64,000 nucleotides of DNA, taken from Sordariomycetes sp. S80-01Y. Taxonomy: Eukaryota; Ascomycota; Sordariomycetes. This document shows positions 30,900 to 40,883 of the stretch, piece after piece. Position 1 is the first letter of the stretch. Every line of letters begins with the position of its first letter. Position numbers and translations under genes: made by a program. The notes under the pieces were generated by a model that searched no databases, had not been told where the DNA came from, and saw only the letters and a program-made list of their open reading frames with translations. The stretch is from assembly GCA_037042185.1 (NCBI GenBank), contig JAXQJY010000032.1, positions 2,790,001 to 2,854,000 on the forward strand. The letters run 5' to 3'.

Positions 30900-32714
30900 C
30901 TAGACGCGTGCGATCGATATTGAACCCACGGATCCAGCGTCCACAACGTGCTCTCCAGCTTCATAGGTTTTGGTGGCTTCGCTCGTGTTGCCGTCGGAGT
31001 AGACGGTTGCCACGCTGCCGTCTGAAACCCGCAGGAAGCGGATGTCCTCGGGCGCAAGGCCAGCTTCGGTGATAAAGTCGAACCTGAATTGCCCCTCGCC
31101 CAGCGTGACGCCCTTGCCCTCGGCCTTGGGCTCAGAAAAGACACTTCCCCCAACAGCGGGTTGCGGTACAGGGATGCTGTCCTCGAAGCTGAGTTTGAGG
31201 ACGTAGGCAAGAGACTCTGCGGGCTGCTCAGGAAGCTGGATAACCAGGGCGTCGCTCTCTTGCTTCCAGGCGGCATCGGTGTACTGGCCAGCTGAATCGC
31301 CGAGCAGCTGTACTGACTTGAGGCCAGAGAGGCTCACCAATGCGTCGGAGCCGAGGCTCTCGAGGGCAATTTCGCCTTCGGATGGCCAACCGAGAACCGT
31401 GGCGTAGAGGACGTCGTTGCCCTTGCTCTTTGTGAAGCGAATGTCACTGCTGTTTCCCTCCATGGGCGCAGTGAAGGAGCCGCCGCCGGCTTTAGTCGGC
31501 CCCTGGCCATAGATATCCCAAGCGCGAGTGCTGTACACGGCTTCGCCGTAGCGAGCGAGGAATGTACCGATGTCAAGCAGAACCTGTTGCTGTTCTTGGG
31601 GTATAACTCCAACAGCAGTCGGCGAGATGTTGAGCAGCATGTTTCCATTCTTGCTGATGCGGTCGAGCAGCGAGTGAACCATCTGCTTCGAGCTGTAGTA
31701 TTTGATTCCATCGGTATAACTCCAGCTGGAGGCGCTGATGGCATCATCCGTCAACCAGTACGGACGGCTGATCTCGGCAGGGCCACCGCGCTCCCAGTCC
31801 GCAACGGCAGAGGTGTTGCGGAAGCCGTCGTCAAAGTGCTTGTATGTGGTGAGGACCTCCTTGTCCCACTCGACACCCCTGTTGAAGTAGTAGGCTAGGT
31901 ACTTGAGCCGTTGCTCCTCGGCAATATTGCAGGGGTAACCGGAATCTTGACAGTAGCCAGGACTGTCGAGCGAGAAGTCGTTCCAGATAATATCAGGTTG
32001 AACGTGATCGAGCATGTCGCGATGCTTGTCGAACCAGAGCTGGTCGGACTCCTCCTTTGGAAGTTTACCGAAGAGCTTCTGCAGACTGTGGTCTGTCTGG
32101 TTAGGTGCACCTTCGAAGAAGCCGTTGGTGTTGAAGGCCTGGTGCATCGCTACGACCAGCTTCATGTCGTACTCTCGCACCAAGTCGGCAAATATTTTTA
32201 CAATATCAAGCTTAGGTCCTCGATCGGCGGCGTTCCATTCATTCACCTCGCTCGCCCATAACGAGTACCCGTCATGATGCTCTCCTACGGGACCTGCGAA
32301 CCTGGCACCCGAAGCGTTGACAACCTTCATCCACGCGGCAGGATCAAAGTCGCCGCCTTCTGAAGCCAGAACGGGCTTGAACTGGACATGGTTTCCTTCA
32401 AGATCGTCTGCGCCGTCGATGAAGTTGTTATAACCCCATTCCTCAGGCGGGCCGTACCGACGGGTGTGCTCCTTACGGACGTTGGAGTCTGGAAGGTACA
32501 TGTCACGACCGTACCATTCGCTGCCATATTCGGGTGTGGTGAAGGCGCCCCAGTGCCAGTATACGCCAAACTTGGCATCACGGAACCACTCAGGGCTGGC
32601 GTCGTGGGCGTCGGTTGACTCCCATGTTGGCTTATAGGGGCCTTGGCATTTGGCGAGGGCTGCGATGGGGAGGGCGGCGAAGAGTGCGGACGCCGGATTG
32701 AGAGTTGACCTCAT
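30900..32714 (-). CDS. Secreted alpha-L-fucosidase, glycoside hydrolase family 29
   Basis: Retaining exo-enzyme that releases L-fucose from glycans such as xyloglucan side chains or N-glycans. One exon, 604 aa, start at the ATG 32714; the frame opens 45 bases earlier only at a GTG. Signal peptide about 1-22 (MRSTLNPASALFAALPIAALAKC). GH29 hallmarks: WFRDAKFGVYWHWGAFTTPEYGSEWYGR at about 43-70, the fucose-binding EHHDGYSLW with His146-His147, VVAMHQAFN, and the nucleophile Asp246 in PDIIWNDFSLD. KNGNMLLNISPTAVGVI is the usual end of the catalytic barrel; the last ~190 residues are a beta-sandwich tail as in other members. Length is typical. A TATA box sits ~90 bp before the ATG. Likely secreted; acid/base residue not assigned by eye. 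Confidence 0.92.
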   Translation of the reverse strand: MRSTLNPASALFAALPIAALAKCQGPYKPTWESTDAHDASPEWFRDAKFGVYWHWGAFTTPEYGSEWYGRDMYLPDSNVRKEHTRRYGPPEEWGYNNFIDGADDLEGNHVQFKPVLASEGGDFDPAAWMKVVNASGARFAGPVGEHHDGYSLWASEVNEWNAADRGPKLDIVKIFADLVREYDMKLVVAMHQAFNTNGFFEGAPNQTDHSLQKLFGKLPKEESDQLWFDKHRDMLDHVQPDIIWNDFSLDSPGYCQDSGYPCNIAEEQRLKYLAYYFNRGVEWDKEVLTTYKHFDDGFRNTSAVADWERGGPAEISRPYWLTDDAISASSWSYTDGIKYYSSKQMVHSLLDRISKNGNMLLNISPTAVGVIPQEQQQVLLDIGTFLARYGEAVYSTRAWDIYGQGPTKAGGGSFTAPMEGNSSDIRFTKSKGNDVLYATVLGWPSEGEIALESLGSDALVSLSGLKSVQLLGDSAGQYTDAAWKQESDALVIQLPEQPAESLAYVLKLSFEDSIPVPQPAVGGSVFSEPKAEGKGVTLGEGQFRFDFITEAGLAPEDIRFLRVSDGSVATVYSDGNTSEATKTYEAGEHVVDAGSVGSISIARV

Positions 32715-33707
32715 GGTTGTTGGTACAGTCCAGTGGATTATGATTGTTGGGGTCTTCACACCGGGGCTTGTTGTTGTTCGCTAAATTGGACGCACGACAT
32801 CCCTTTTATACTTGTTCCGACCCAGCACCGCCTACTGTCATGAAATAAACCGTCGGTTGATGATCCTCGCCCGAAGTGTTCGGCAAAACCCTTTCAAGAT
32901 ACCTGGACGAGGAGGCAAAGCTCCAGCGACCACCTGCACCAGGGATCCAATCGGCACTTATCTACGTCTGGGGAAGTTCTCGGTTCGGGGGCCTTAGCGT
33001 GCGGGGGAAGCTGCTGGAACCAGATCAGCGTCGACTTTGATTTCTTGGGGTAAAGGTCCACAGGCGGCAGATGCGCGCCACTTAGACGCTCTGGTGCCGG
33101 CAATGCAAAATACACGTCCGGACTATCGAATGCGCATGACGAGGTACGAGCCCAGGGCCGTCGGGCAATTCTTTCATAAGGTCGCCTCGGGCGTATTTTT
33201 CGCTCCAATGACCATGGCGCGGGATGTTTACTTGCGGGCGCCGATTGGAAAAGGGGCTTAGAGTTCTGTGCATCCGAGCGAGTAATCGTCGACACACTAG
33301 GTTCAAGGCGTTTTCCTAGATGGCTTGTTCAACAGCGTTGTATGGTTGGTTAGGAATGAATCCCTTCATTTCCAGAGACGTGAGGTTTGCTGTCATAAGT
33401 ACGGAGCATCATTGCGTATGCTGGGCGTCAGCTTCGAGCGCTAGCGTATACGAAACGACTATACAAGAAAAGGACCGACCACATCCACATGATGCTACAA
33501 TAAGTGGGCGTGGATTGAGGAACGGTACGACGTGAAGAAGTGTCTACTTAGCGGTTGAGAGGACATCAGATGTATGGCTTGGCACACTGCCTACACAATT
33601 CTTGCTTCATGAACATGGTCGACGGATAGTCTGGCGCCTTGGGATATCACAAATTCCAATATACTCGATGTTTACATCTTGTGTTTAGATCATAGCTATC
33701 GCGCCCA
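32715..33707. other. Intergenic (1 kb), fucosidase promoter
   Basis: Between the fucosidase start (minus) and the stop of the membrane-protein gene (minus). Apart from the TATA box at 32804-32810, I see only short overlapping frames with no motif. Confidence 0.5.
32804..32810 (-). promoter_or_regulatory. TATA box of the fucosidase gene
   Basis: Reads TATAAAA on the minus strand, 90 bases before the ATG at 32714. A good match to the consensus at a plausible distance. Confidence 0.5.
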
Positions 33708-35129
33708 TCAAACATGCGGGAAGTACTGAGACCAGTCAACGTGCACAAAAGCGGACGCATCGATCTCGCGCAACTCCATAAACCCCTCCACCAATTGGTA
33801 AATCCTGGCTAGGCCATATAGCAGCGCTATGGGCATGATGGTCCAGAACTCCCATGCGAGCGGCAGTTCGGACATCTGCCTCGGCTTTTCCCGATCCAGC
33901 TTCTCGTTCGTCGCCTCCCTCCACCGCGGTAGGCTCTTCCTGTCGAATATCCGCAAGTATAGCCACTCCCACCGCCCGAGACGCGTCCAGGAGGCCATGG
34001 TCTCGAGGATCCAGAAGGCAGCTGTCACGCCGAAGAGGATGAGGCTCGCGACGCGCCAGAGTATCTTTTCGGCTTCGGAGGGGAAAGAGAGATTCCAGCC
34101 TGCGACGTGGAGGCCTGTGAATACGAGGGTAGCAAAGCATAGGAAGTACTCCTGCGCTCCATACGGATCCATCGGGAACCGATCGTTTGGTATGCGTTGA
34201 AGTGGTCGCTTGGCCGGTATGGTGGGCATGCCGATGAAGGGTTGAAGATTCATCGACCAGCCTGGCCCGTTCTGGTCGACGAAGTCCAGAGGAGTGTTCT
34301 CGTAAGGTGCACCGTCTGTGATAGACTCGATTGGGATGCTCGTGTGCAGATAGATGGGCGTGGCCACATCTGACGGCTTGTGGAGCCAGGTGAAAGCCGT
34401 CATGAGCGAGCATACCACGATGGCTAACGTGTTGAGCTCAAGCGTGGTTATGGCGAGGCCCTGCGCCAGGCGTCCGATACACTGAATGACGAGGTAGCCG
34501 ATCTGAAAAGTCATGATGAACTTGGCGAGCCGGTCCTGCTTCGACTTGTCCCAGATCTCAGCCACCGTTGTCTCCGGATACGGCACGAAGTCGTTAATGA
34601 CCAGCCAATGCAGCTGCTTGGCGTTGAGCGGGAAGCAGTCACTCCCCGGGCATTGGAGGAAAAAGCCACCCATGTCCGCGAAAAATGCAAGCCTCAAGGT
34701 CCATTTATCGTGTCCGTAGCTGTGGAAGGCCTTGACCGAGTGCTTAGCCCTGCTCCACTGCCCAGCAGCGTAGGTGAGGACGATCTCAGGGGCAAAGACC
34801 GCAAAGACCATCCAGAAGAAACGACGACGGACCAAGTGGAAGGACGTATCGGACGGCGAAGGTACATTCAAACACAGAAGGGTGTAAGTGCAGATGAAGG
34901 TGGTGACGATGCACGTCCAGATGATGTCCCAAGTGCCGCGGAGAGAGGGTTGGTCTACCCAGCCCCGAACGCGGCCATTGTCAGAGGAGACGTAGTCGAG
35001 AACCACGATATCTTCGCTCGTGTCGGCAATGAGGGATTTCAGAGACGATATGTCATCCTTCAAGTTGAGTGCGAGTGCAGATGCTGATAGGGCGGCCGTT
35101 GTGAGTATACGTGCAGCAGCCCTAGCCAT
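33708..35129 (-). CDS. Multispan membrane protein, unknown function
   Basis: One exon, 473 aa. The N-terminus (MARAAARILTTAALSASALALN) looks like a signal peptide, followed by a ~50-residue lumenal or outside segment and then about 7-9 hydrophobic helices (for example WDIIWTCIVTTFICTYTLLCL, FFWMVFAVFAPEIVLTYAAG, FIMTFQIGYLVIQCIGRLAQ, LNTLAIVVCSLMTAFTWL). Conserved-looking blocks are IWDKSKQDRLAKFI, QCIGRLAQGLAITTLELNTLA and WLHKPSDVATP; this block pattern recurs in a large family of fungal integral membrane proteins of unknown function, as far as I remember, but I cannot name a domain. No transporter motif or catalytic residue stands out. It is divergent from the ABHD12-like hydrolase, 428 bp apart. 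Confidence 0.72.
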   Translation of the reverse strand: MARAAARILTTAALSASALALNLKDDISSLKSLIADTSEDIVVLDYVSSDNGRVRGWVDQPSLRGTWDIIWTCIVTTFICTYTLLCLNVPSPSDTSFHLVRRRFFWMVFAVFAPEIVLTYAAGQWSRAKHSVKAFHSYGHDKWTLRLAFFADMGGFFLQCPGSDCFPLNAKQLHWLVINDFVPYPETTVAEIWDKSKQDRLAKFIMTFQIGYLVIQCIGRLAQGLAITTLELNTLAIVVCSLMTAFTWLHKPSDVATPIYLHTSIPIESITDGAPYENTPLDFVDQNGPGWSMNLQPFIGMPTIPAKRPLQRIPNDRFPMDPYGAQEYFLCFATLVFTGLHVAGWNLSFPSEAEKILWRVASLILFGVTAAFWILETMASWTRLGRWEWLYLRIFDRKSLPRWREATNEKLDREKPRQMSELPLAWEFWTIMPIALLYGLARIYQLVEGFMELREIDASAFVHVDWSQYFPHV

Positions 35130-35557
35130 GGTGAGGACGGCTTAGATCTTCAGGCTCAAGCTGGGAGTGCCACGGCCATCACAGCCAAGGGCAACGCCAC
35201 CATTAATTATATTTCCAACTTTAATAGCTCTTGTAACAGCCGTCAATTTGTTTCATAATGCTAAATATGCAGTTGGTTCTATCCCCCCAACACCAGAGGC
35301 CGTGTAAGCGCCGCAGGCCACATGCAGGTCCCGATCCCCACTGAGGTACCGACGTAGCACCACCAGGGGTTTCAGCTGCCTGCGACCGCGCATGTCTCCT
35401 CTTCGCTAAGCGCCGGCACCTCTCGAGTTCCCTCATTCTTCACGACACACTGCCTTCAGTTTGCACACGCTTGCACATGGCTCTTTTCCGCGAATAGGTG
35501 CCACGTCTTTCGAAAGAAGCAGTGCCGAAAGCGGATAGCCGACAAAACCCCGTCATC
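35130..35557. other. Divergent promoter (428 bp)
   Basis: Between the membrane-protein gene (minus) and the hydrolase gene (plus). A short AT-rich stretch lies near 35200-35280. No TATA consensus at a typical distance from either ATG was seen, and no gene. Confidence 0.5.
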
Positions 35558-36757
35558 ATGGGCGTCGCGGAAACGGCCCTCAAGTCCACCGCGTATGCCG
35601 TCGCTGGCTTGGTGGGGAGCTATCTCGCCTTTCTCGGTGTTTTGACGATACCGTTCGTGCAGAACCAGGTGATATACCTGAACAAGGTCACGTTGACATG
35701 GGGAATGGACGTCAACTACCCCGAACAATGGGGCTTCCTTCACAACCAAGTCACGCCTTTTAACCTGAACACGAGAGACGGAGAGACGCTCCACGCATGG
35801 CACATACTGCCTCCAGGGGCGTGGGAGCAGAGCTCAGAGGAGCTTCTAAAGGAGCCTACCGGCCTGGTCGACGACATCACCACGAGGAAAGGCTTCGGAA
35901 TGCTCAGGGATGACCCAGAGGCCTTGCTTGTGCTCTACTTCCACGGGGCAGCGGGCACACTCGGCTCTGGCTATCGACCCCCAAGCTACAGAGCCATCTG
36001 GACCATGGATCCGAACAAGATCCACACCGTTGCCATCGATTACCGAGGATTCGGAACAAGCAGCGGTACGCCTTCCGAGGAGGGCCTCAAGATCGATGCC
36101 CAGACACTCGTGGACTGGGCTTTGCAAGAATGCAAGATCCCGCCTGAAAGGATTGTCTTGTTTGCTCAGTCCATGGGCACGGCCGTCACCATCTCTCTGC
36201 TAGAGCACTACGCTTCGCTACCAGAGCCCGTCCACTTCTCCGGTGCGGTGCTCGCTGCGCCTTTCGCAGACGTGAAGTCTCTCACAGCAACATACCGCCT
36301 TGCCGGCACCGTCCCCCTGCTCGATCCTGTCTCCAAGGTGCCCAAATTGCTAGACCTTCTCAACCACTTCATCCGAGACAAGTGGCCGTCAAAGGAGCGT
36401 CTTGCCCAGTTCGTCCGGCTTCATGAGACCAGCAGGGCTGTCCGCCCACGCTATCATGTCACGCTCCTGCATGGCGAGGACGACTACGACATACCCTGGA
36501 CTCACAGTGAGCAGCTCTTCTGGCACGCAATAAACGCCACGGAGCCAGCGGGTATCACGTTTGAGGATCTCGAGAAGCAGAAGGGGGAGGAGAGGGTTGA
36601 GATGGGTCACGGGGGCTGGGCCATAGAGAGAAGAAGCGAGAAGGGCACAATTAGGGAGGAGATATTGAAGTTTGGGCTGCATGATAGAATCATGGGGTAT
36701 CCGCACGTCAGTTTGGCGGTATGGAGAGCCTTTCAGAACGGCGCTCGGGGCTCATGA
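35558..36757 (+). CDS. ABHD12-like alpha/beta hydrolase
   Basis: Serine hydrolase anchored in a membrane. One exon, 399 aa, starting at the ATG 35558 (the frame is open to a GTG 60 bases upstream). Residues 10-33 are an N-terminal hydrophobic anchor (STAYAVAGLVGSYLAFLGVLTIPF). The fold is seen from VLYFHGAAGTLGSGYRPPSYR (oxyanion HG), VAIDYRGFGTSSGTPSEEGL, nucleophile Ser205 in LFAQSMGTAV (AxSxG; most members have GxSxG), Asp309 in HGEDDYDIPW and His351 in EMGHGGWAI. This is the layout of ABHD12-type lysophospholipase/monoacylglycerol lipases and related fungal esterases. The substrate is unknown; a membrane lipid is a reasonable guess. A second hydrolase of a related family (BEM46) lies 9 kb away. 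Confidence 0.85.
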   Translation: MGVAETALKSTAYAVAGLVGSYLAFLGVLTIPFVQNQVIYLNKVTLTWGMDVNYPEQWGFLHNQVTPFNLNTRDGETLHAWHILPPGAWEQSSEELLKEPTGLVDDITTRKGFGMLRDDPEALLVLYFHGAAGTLGSGYRPPSYRAIWTMDPNKIHTVAIDYRGFGTSSGTPSEEGLKIDAQTLVDWALQECKIPPERIVLFAQSMGTAVTISLLEHYASLPEPVHFSGAVLAAPFADVKSLTATYRLAGTVPLLDPVSKVPKLLDLLNHFIRDKWPSKERLAQFVRLHETSRAVRPRYHVTLLHGEDDYDIPWTHSEQLFWHAINATEPAGITFEDLEKQKGEERVEMGHGGWAIERRSEKGTIREEILKFGLHDRIMGYPHVSLAVWRAFQNGARGS

Positions 36758-37391
36758 TAGACAGGGGCATACAGACTGAGAACTGCTGTCTGATGCACGA
36801 TGAGCTGGACCATCTCAGCTAAACGAGATGATCTTTGGCAGAAATCGACAGAAGTCAAGATGCGACAAGGAAAAATGGAAGTGGGCATCCCTTTTAGATT
36901 TCGAAAATAAGGGGCTCGGGTAGAATAGATGGGGCGTTCACGAACAGCTTCGGTGCAGAAGAACAAGGGGTAGAACTAGAATACTGCGCATCGGTGAGCC
37001 CTTGCGTACTCAAACGCAAGGTATCAGCTAGTTAAGTTAGCTCACTATTTGCCTTGGAAACGATTTCACGACAGAAGGGGGCCATTTAGCGGTCGGTGGT
37101 GTAGGGGTCCCCAGATGACGCACATGGCCCTCGCGACTGGAGGCGCCACGATTGTCCCGAGGTCCAGCAACTGCCGCCCGCCGCCGCTGACCGAGACCGG
37201 CTCAGCTTCAACCACTTCCGCCGCGACAACCTACTGCTTTTCACCAACGGCTCAACTCCATTCCGCAATCAGTTCCTCCTCGAACGATACCCCCCGGCCC
37301 CTTCAGGCTTTGCAGCAGCTGATCATCTCTGCCACGGCGCACGACTTCCCCGTGTCGCTTCGCGCCCAGCGCGCGCCACCATCACATCACC
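36758..37391. other. Intergenic, upstream of PEX10
   Basis: 634 bases between two plus-strand genes. The last 200 bases are pyrimidine-rich, typical of a fungal leader. No gene, repeat or clear TATA box. Confidence 0.5.
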
Positions 37392-38519
37392 ATGGACCTC
37401 ATCACGTCCAAGACAAACCACTCCCCCCCAACTCGCTCCACGACATCCCCCTATCCGTACGCCACCGCTCCCGACATCATCCGCTCCCACCAGAAGGACG
37501 CCTACTTCACCGGCACCCTCACCAATACCCTCACCGACCTGCATCGACGGCTCCTCGGAGCGCGGTCCGCCCATGGCCTGGCGCCCGAGCTGAAGACGCT
37601 GGCGAGCCTGCTGTACTTCGCCCTAACGACCCTGCCGGGAAACAGGACGCTGGGCGAGGAGTACTGCGACCTGGTGCAGATCGAGGGCAAGGGCGGGCGT
37701 TTGCCCGGCGTGGCTAGGAGGGGGCTCTACATTCTGGGAACGGTGCTGCTGCCGTACTTTGTCGGCCGAGGTCTTCCCGGACTTCGAGCGAGGCTGAGAA
37801 AAGTCCTGGAGAAGAGGCTTGCCGCGCTCAAGGCAAAGGAAGCCAACGGCCGGAAGAGCAAGGAAACCCGCCTGTGGGAGTACGCCCTCCACCACCTCTC
37901 CTCCATCACCTCGGCCGCGCCCATCCAAGCCGTCACGCTAGCCATCTTCTACTTCACCGGCACCTACTACGAGCTGTCGAAGCGCGTTCTTTCGCTGCGC
38001 TACGTCTTCACGAGGAACGTCGAGGCCACGGGGGACCGGAGCGGCTACCAGGTGCTGGGAGCCTTGTTGGTCGCACAGCTAGCTGTGCAAGGCTATCTAC
38101 ACGTCCGATCTACCTTGGCGAGCGGGGAGCTCTCTGCGTCGAGGGGGAGGAACGCCTTCGATCTGGGCAGCGACGTCTCCATGGACCACGACACGTACTC
38201 TGCCAACAACGCTCTGCTGCCAGGGGGCGAGGCGGCGGGCGCGCAGGTGAGGGTCGACATCGCCGCCACGACGCACACGCCCGTCTCGGCGCAGCCAAAG
38301 TTCCATCTCACCGACAGCGGGATCATGGGCTACATTAAGGGGGCCCAGCAGAGGAAGTGCACGCTGTGTCTGGAGGAGCTGAAGGATCCGGCCGCCACCC
38401 AGTGCGGACACGTCTTTTGCTGGGAGTGTATCGGGGATTGGGTGAGGGAGAAGCCCGAGTGTCCGCTCTGCAGGAGCGATTGTTTGTTGCAGCACATCTT
38501 GCCGTTGAGGACCGAATGA
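37392..38519 (+). CDS. PEX10: Peroxisomal RING E3 ubiquitin ligase Pex10
   Basis: Integral peroxisomal membrane protein that, with Pex2 and Pex12, ubiquitylates the import receptor Pex5 for recycling. One exon, 375 aa. N-terminal part (APDIIRSHQKDAYFTGTLTNTLTDL) matches the Pex2/Pex12 N-terminal domain, with hydrophobic helices around LASLLYFALTTL, RGLYILGTVLLPYFVG, PIQAVTLAIFYFTGTYY and VLGALLVAQLAVQGYL. The C-terminal C3HC4 RING is complete: C323, C326, C338, H340, C343, C346, C357 and C360 (CTLC...CGHVFCWEC...CPLC). The Trp in FCWECI and the final LLQHILPL are typical of Pex10. Convergent with the LYAR-type gene. Confidence 0.94.
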   Translation: MDLITSKTNHSPPTRSTTSPYPYATAPDIIRSHQKDAYFTGTLTNTLTDLHRRLLGARSAHGLAPELKTLASLLYFALTTLPGNRTLGEEYCDLVQIEGKGGRLPGVARRGLYILGTVLLPYFVGRGLPGLRARLRKVLEKRLAALKAKEANGRKSKETRLWEYALHHLSSITSAAPIQAVTLAIFYFTGTYYELSKRVLSLRYVFTRNVEATGDRSGYQVLGALLVAQLAVQGYLHVRSTLASGELSASRGRNAFDLGSDVSMDHDTYSANNALLPGGEAAGAQVRVDIAATTHTPVSAQPKFHLTDSGIMGYIKGAQQRKCTLCLEELKDPAATQCGHVFCWECIGDWVREKPECPLCRSDCLLQHILPLRTE

Positions 38520-39212
38520 ATCAGGCAACGGTATGCCAGGTGGTGAGCGCGACAAACCAAGTCGCTACTACTACTAGTAGCGGTCACAACGAAGACAAGG
38601 ATCAAGGGGCGCGTGTACTAGTCAAAAGGCGTTCAGGGTTTAGATATGGGCGGATTTGTGCTACGCTGACCACCAAGACTCACCACGGTGCAGCGGTTTG
38701 CTTTCTGCAAGCATGTCTTCAATGCAGGAGTTCAGGAGTCACCATGGTCACCAGGATTAGAGGTAGTTGAACTTGATGCAATTTTCATACAAATCATAAG
38801 TGATGCTAGGTGTGCCGTGCCCAAATCGCAAATCTTCCAATGCTTTCGCTTCCAGCGACCTCATCCATTATCCGTCTGCAAAATGTCCTTCTCCAAACAT
38901 AGTCCTCATCAACGGCCGTCATCCTCGGGCCGGGTGTCGAAAGGGGCGGCGATGCTGCCCTCTGCGCATTCCATTGCTCCCTGATTATACTCAAGGCCAG
39001 CTTGGAGCTCCGTGTCATGCGCCGGGTAGCCGTCTGAACCGCCTCGTGAAGAAAATGATACAATGGTGGCTAAAGCGCGGCCCACCAGCTTTCGGGGTAT
39101 CATGTGTATCTTGAATCGAAGTCTGAAATGCAACGCTAAGAACTCCATTTTGCCATGTATGTTTTGCCAAACCGCCAGGGATGAAAAAGGAAACGAGGGG
39201 TGTTACAGGCGT
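38520..39212. other. Convergent intergenic region (0.69 kb)
   Basis: Between the tails of PEX10 (+) and the LYAR-type gene (-). Short overlapping frames only; nothing recognised. Confidence 0.5.
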
Positions 39213-40883
39213 TCATTCAATCGCGAAGAGAACGATCTCGCCCGCGTCATTCTTGCGGAGACGGAGGCTGCGCCAGAGCTCTTTCTCAGCGGCAGCCTTG
39301 GAGATCTTCTCCCCAGAGGCTTTGCGATCCCGGTGGAAGCGCTTGAGTGCCTTGTTCATGCTACATCCGCGCTCGCTGTCGGAGCCCTTGTTGACGTAGC
39401 TGAACAGAGCGTGAGCATCAGGCTGGAAGAGAATAAGCTCGCCACCTTGGCCGTCCTCCTTCTTGCCGTCCTTGGAGTTGGGTCGGTACTCGATCATCTT
39501 GGGGCTCTTCTCGGAGCTGGAGCGCTTCTTGTTCTTGGGCTTCTTAGCCTTGGTCTTTGACTTGGAGCTGCCGGCGATCATCCCGAAGATGCTGTTGCTC
39601 ACCTGGCCGCCCTTGGTGTGTTTGGACTTGGACTTCTTGAGAGGGCTGGCCGGGGTGGCATCGGCGCCAGACTCGTTGGGAGAGGGGGGTAGTTGAGGTC
39701 GCATAAGACGACCGAGGCCACCCGTCAGGCCAGACGACAGCACCGGCGGCGCATCGGTCATGACCTGGTCTCTGGTGTCGACGTGAAGTCGCTTGCGCTT
39801 CTTGTCCGTCTTAGCGTCAGCGTCCCGGCGGCGGCGCTCCTTCGAAGCAGCTGGAGTTTCGAAGGGGCCACTGCCATACTCTATCTCCTCGTCCAGAAAA
39901 CTCGCAGGATCGAGATAGTCGTCGGCTTTGCCTTCGTAGCGAACTAGGGACTGGCTGTCCTTGTCGTCGGGAACAAGGCCTAGGTTCATGTCTGAGGCGT
40001 TTGGTGTTTGGCCAGTGGCCACCATGTAGTCAAACACATTGACTTCATTCTCGTCGGCAGCGGCAGGAGGTGTGGGTGCCTCGGGCAGGGGCTCGGCTGG
40101 TGATCGCTCATCGTCTGTAGGTCCCTGGTAGTCCCTCCACTCGTCGAAGTCCTCGACGTAGGCTGGTTGCGCCATGCCGGATACGGTTCGTTTGTTGTGT
40201 ATCTTTGCTTTCTTGTTGCTTTCCTTATAGAGGGCGCCCTGGTACTTTTGGTCTTCGGTCATGCAACTCTGGGGGGGGTCAGCAGTGAGGCGAGTGTGTT
40301 TGGGGAGCACAGTTCATACCGTGTGGCTTCGATATTGAGTGCCGGGGAAGTGTACCATACAATCAATGCAGGTAAAGGTGGCTCCGGAGCAGCGGTTACG
40401 ATGAGGATCGAGTTTCTTCTTAGTGAGGACGTCACCGCACGCCTGTTTGGTGGAAGTGCTGTTAGATGGGGTGCCAAAGCAGATGCTACTGGTAGCAGGG
40501 CGAGAGGGATGCGGCGCGGTGGGGGTATTTGACTGGGAAGCGAGATATAATAAGGGGTAGAGGGCAAAAGGGTATCAGCGACAGAGGGTGGAACGCGGGA
40601 TCAGCAGACTGGGGAGGATGGCCGTTGTAGCGGGAAGGGGTGGTAGTGTGTGAGATGTGGTGTGTCGGGTGTGAAGTGATGTCAGGATGGTGGGATGGAC
40701 GGTGGTATGGAAACAGGCGCAGGCCGGGATAGGGAGGGATGCGGCTTGTAGCTAGCGGGATGCTATGCCACTTCTGGGGGAGGACAAGGGTTCGAAGCTC
40801 AGACGGCGTGTGTTGGGAATGAAGGGGGACGCGAGGGGGAACGGACGAGAGAATCAACGTACCTCGCAGGAGAAGGAGACCAT
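39213..40883 (-). CDS. LYAR-type C2HC zinc-finger protein
   Basis: Nucleolar protein of the LYAR family (yeast relative YCR087C-A), thought to bind nucleic acid in ribosome synthesis. Three exons: 40883-40863 (seven codons), 40442-40320 and 40268-39213; introns 40862-40443 (420 bp) and 40319-40269 (51 bp); 399 aa. Splicing builds two consecutive LYAR zinc fingers: MVSFSCE|ACGDVLTKKKLDPHRNRC and FTCIDCMVHFPGTQYRSHT|SC. The first zinc knuckle (C-E-A-C) is split by intron 1. The rest is an acidic and Lys-rich tail: a Pro/Glu-rich linker, a basic stretch (ERRRRDADAKTDKKRKRLH), a Lys-rich run (KTKAKKPKNKKRSSSEKSPK), and a C-terminal helical domain (SMNKALKRFHRDRKASGEKIS). Exon 1 is tiny but strongly supported by the finger it completes. 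Confidence 0.85.
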
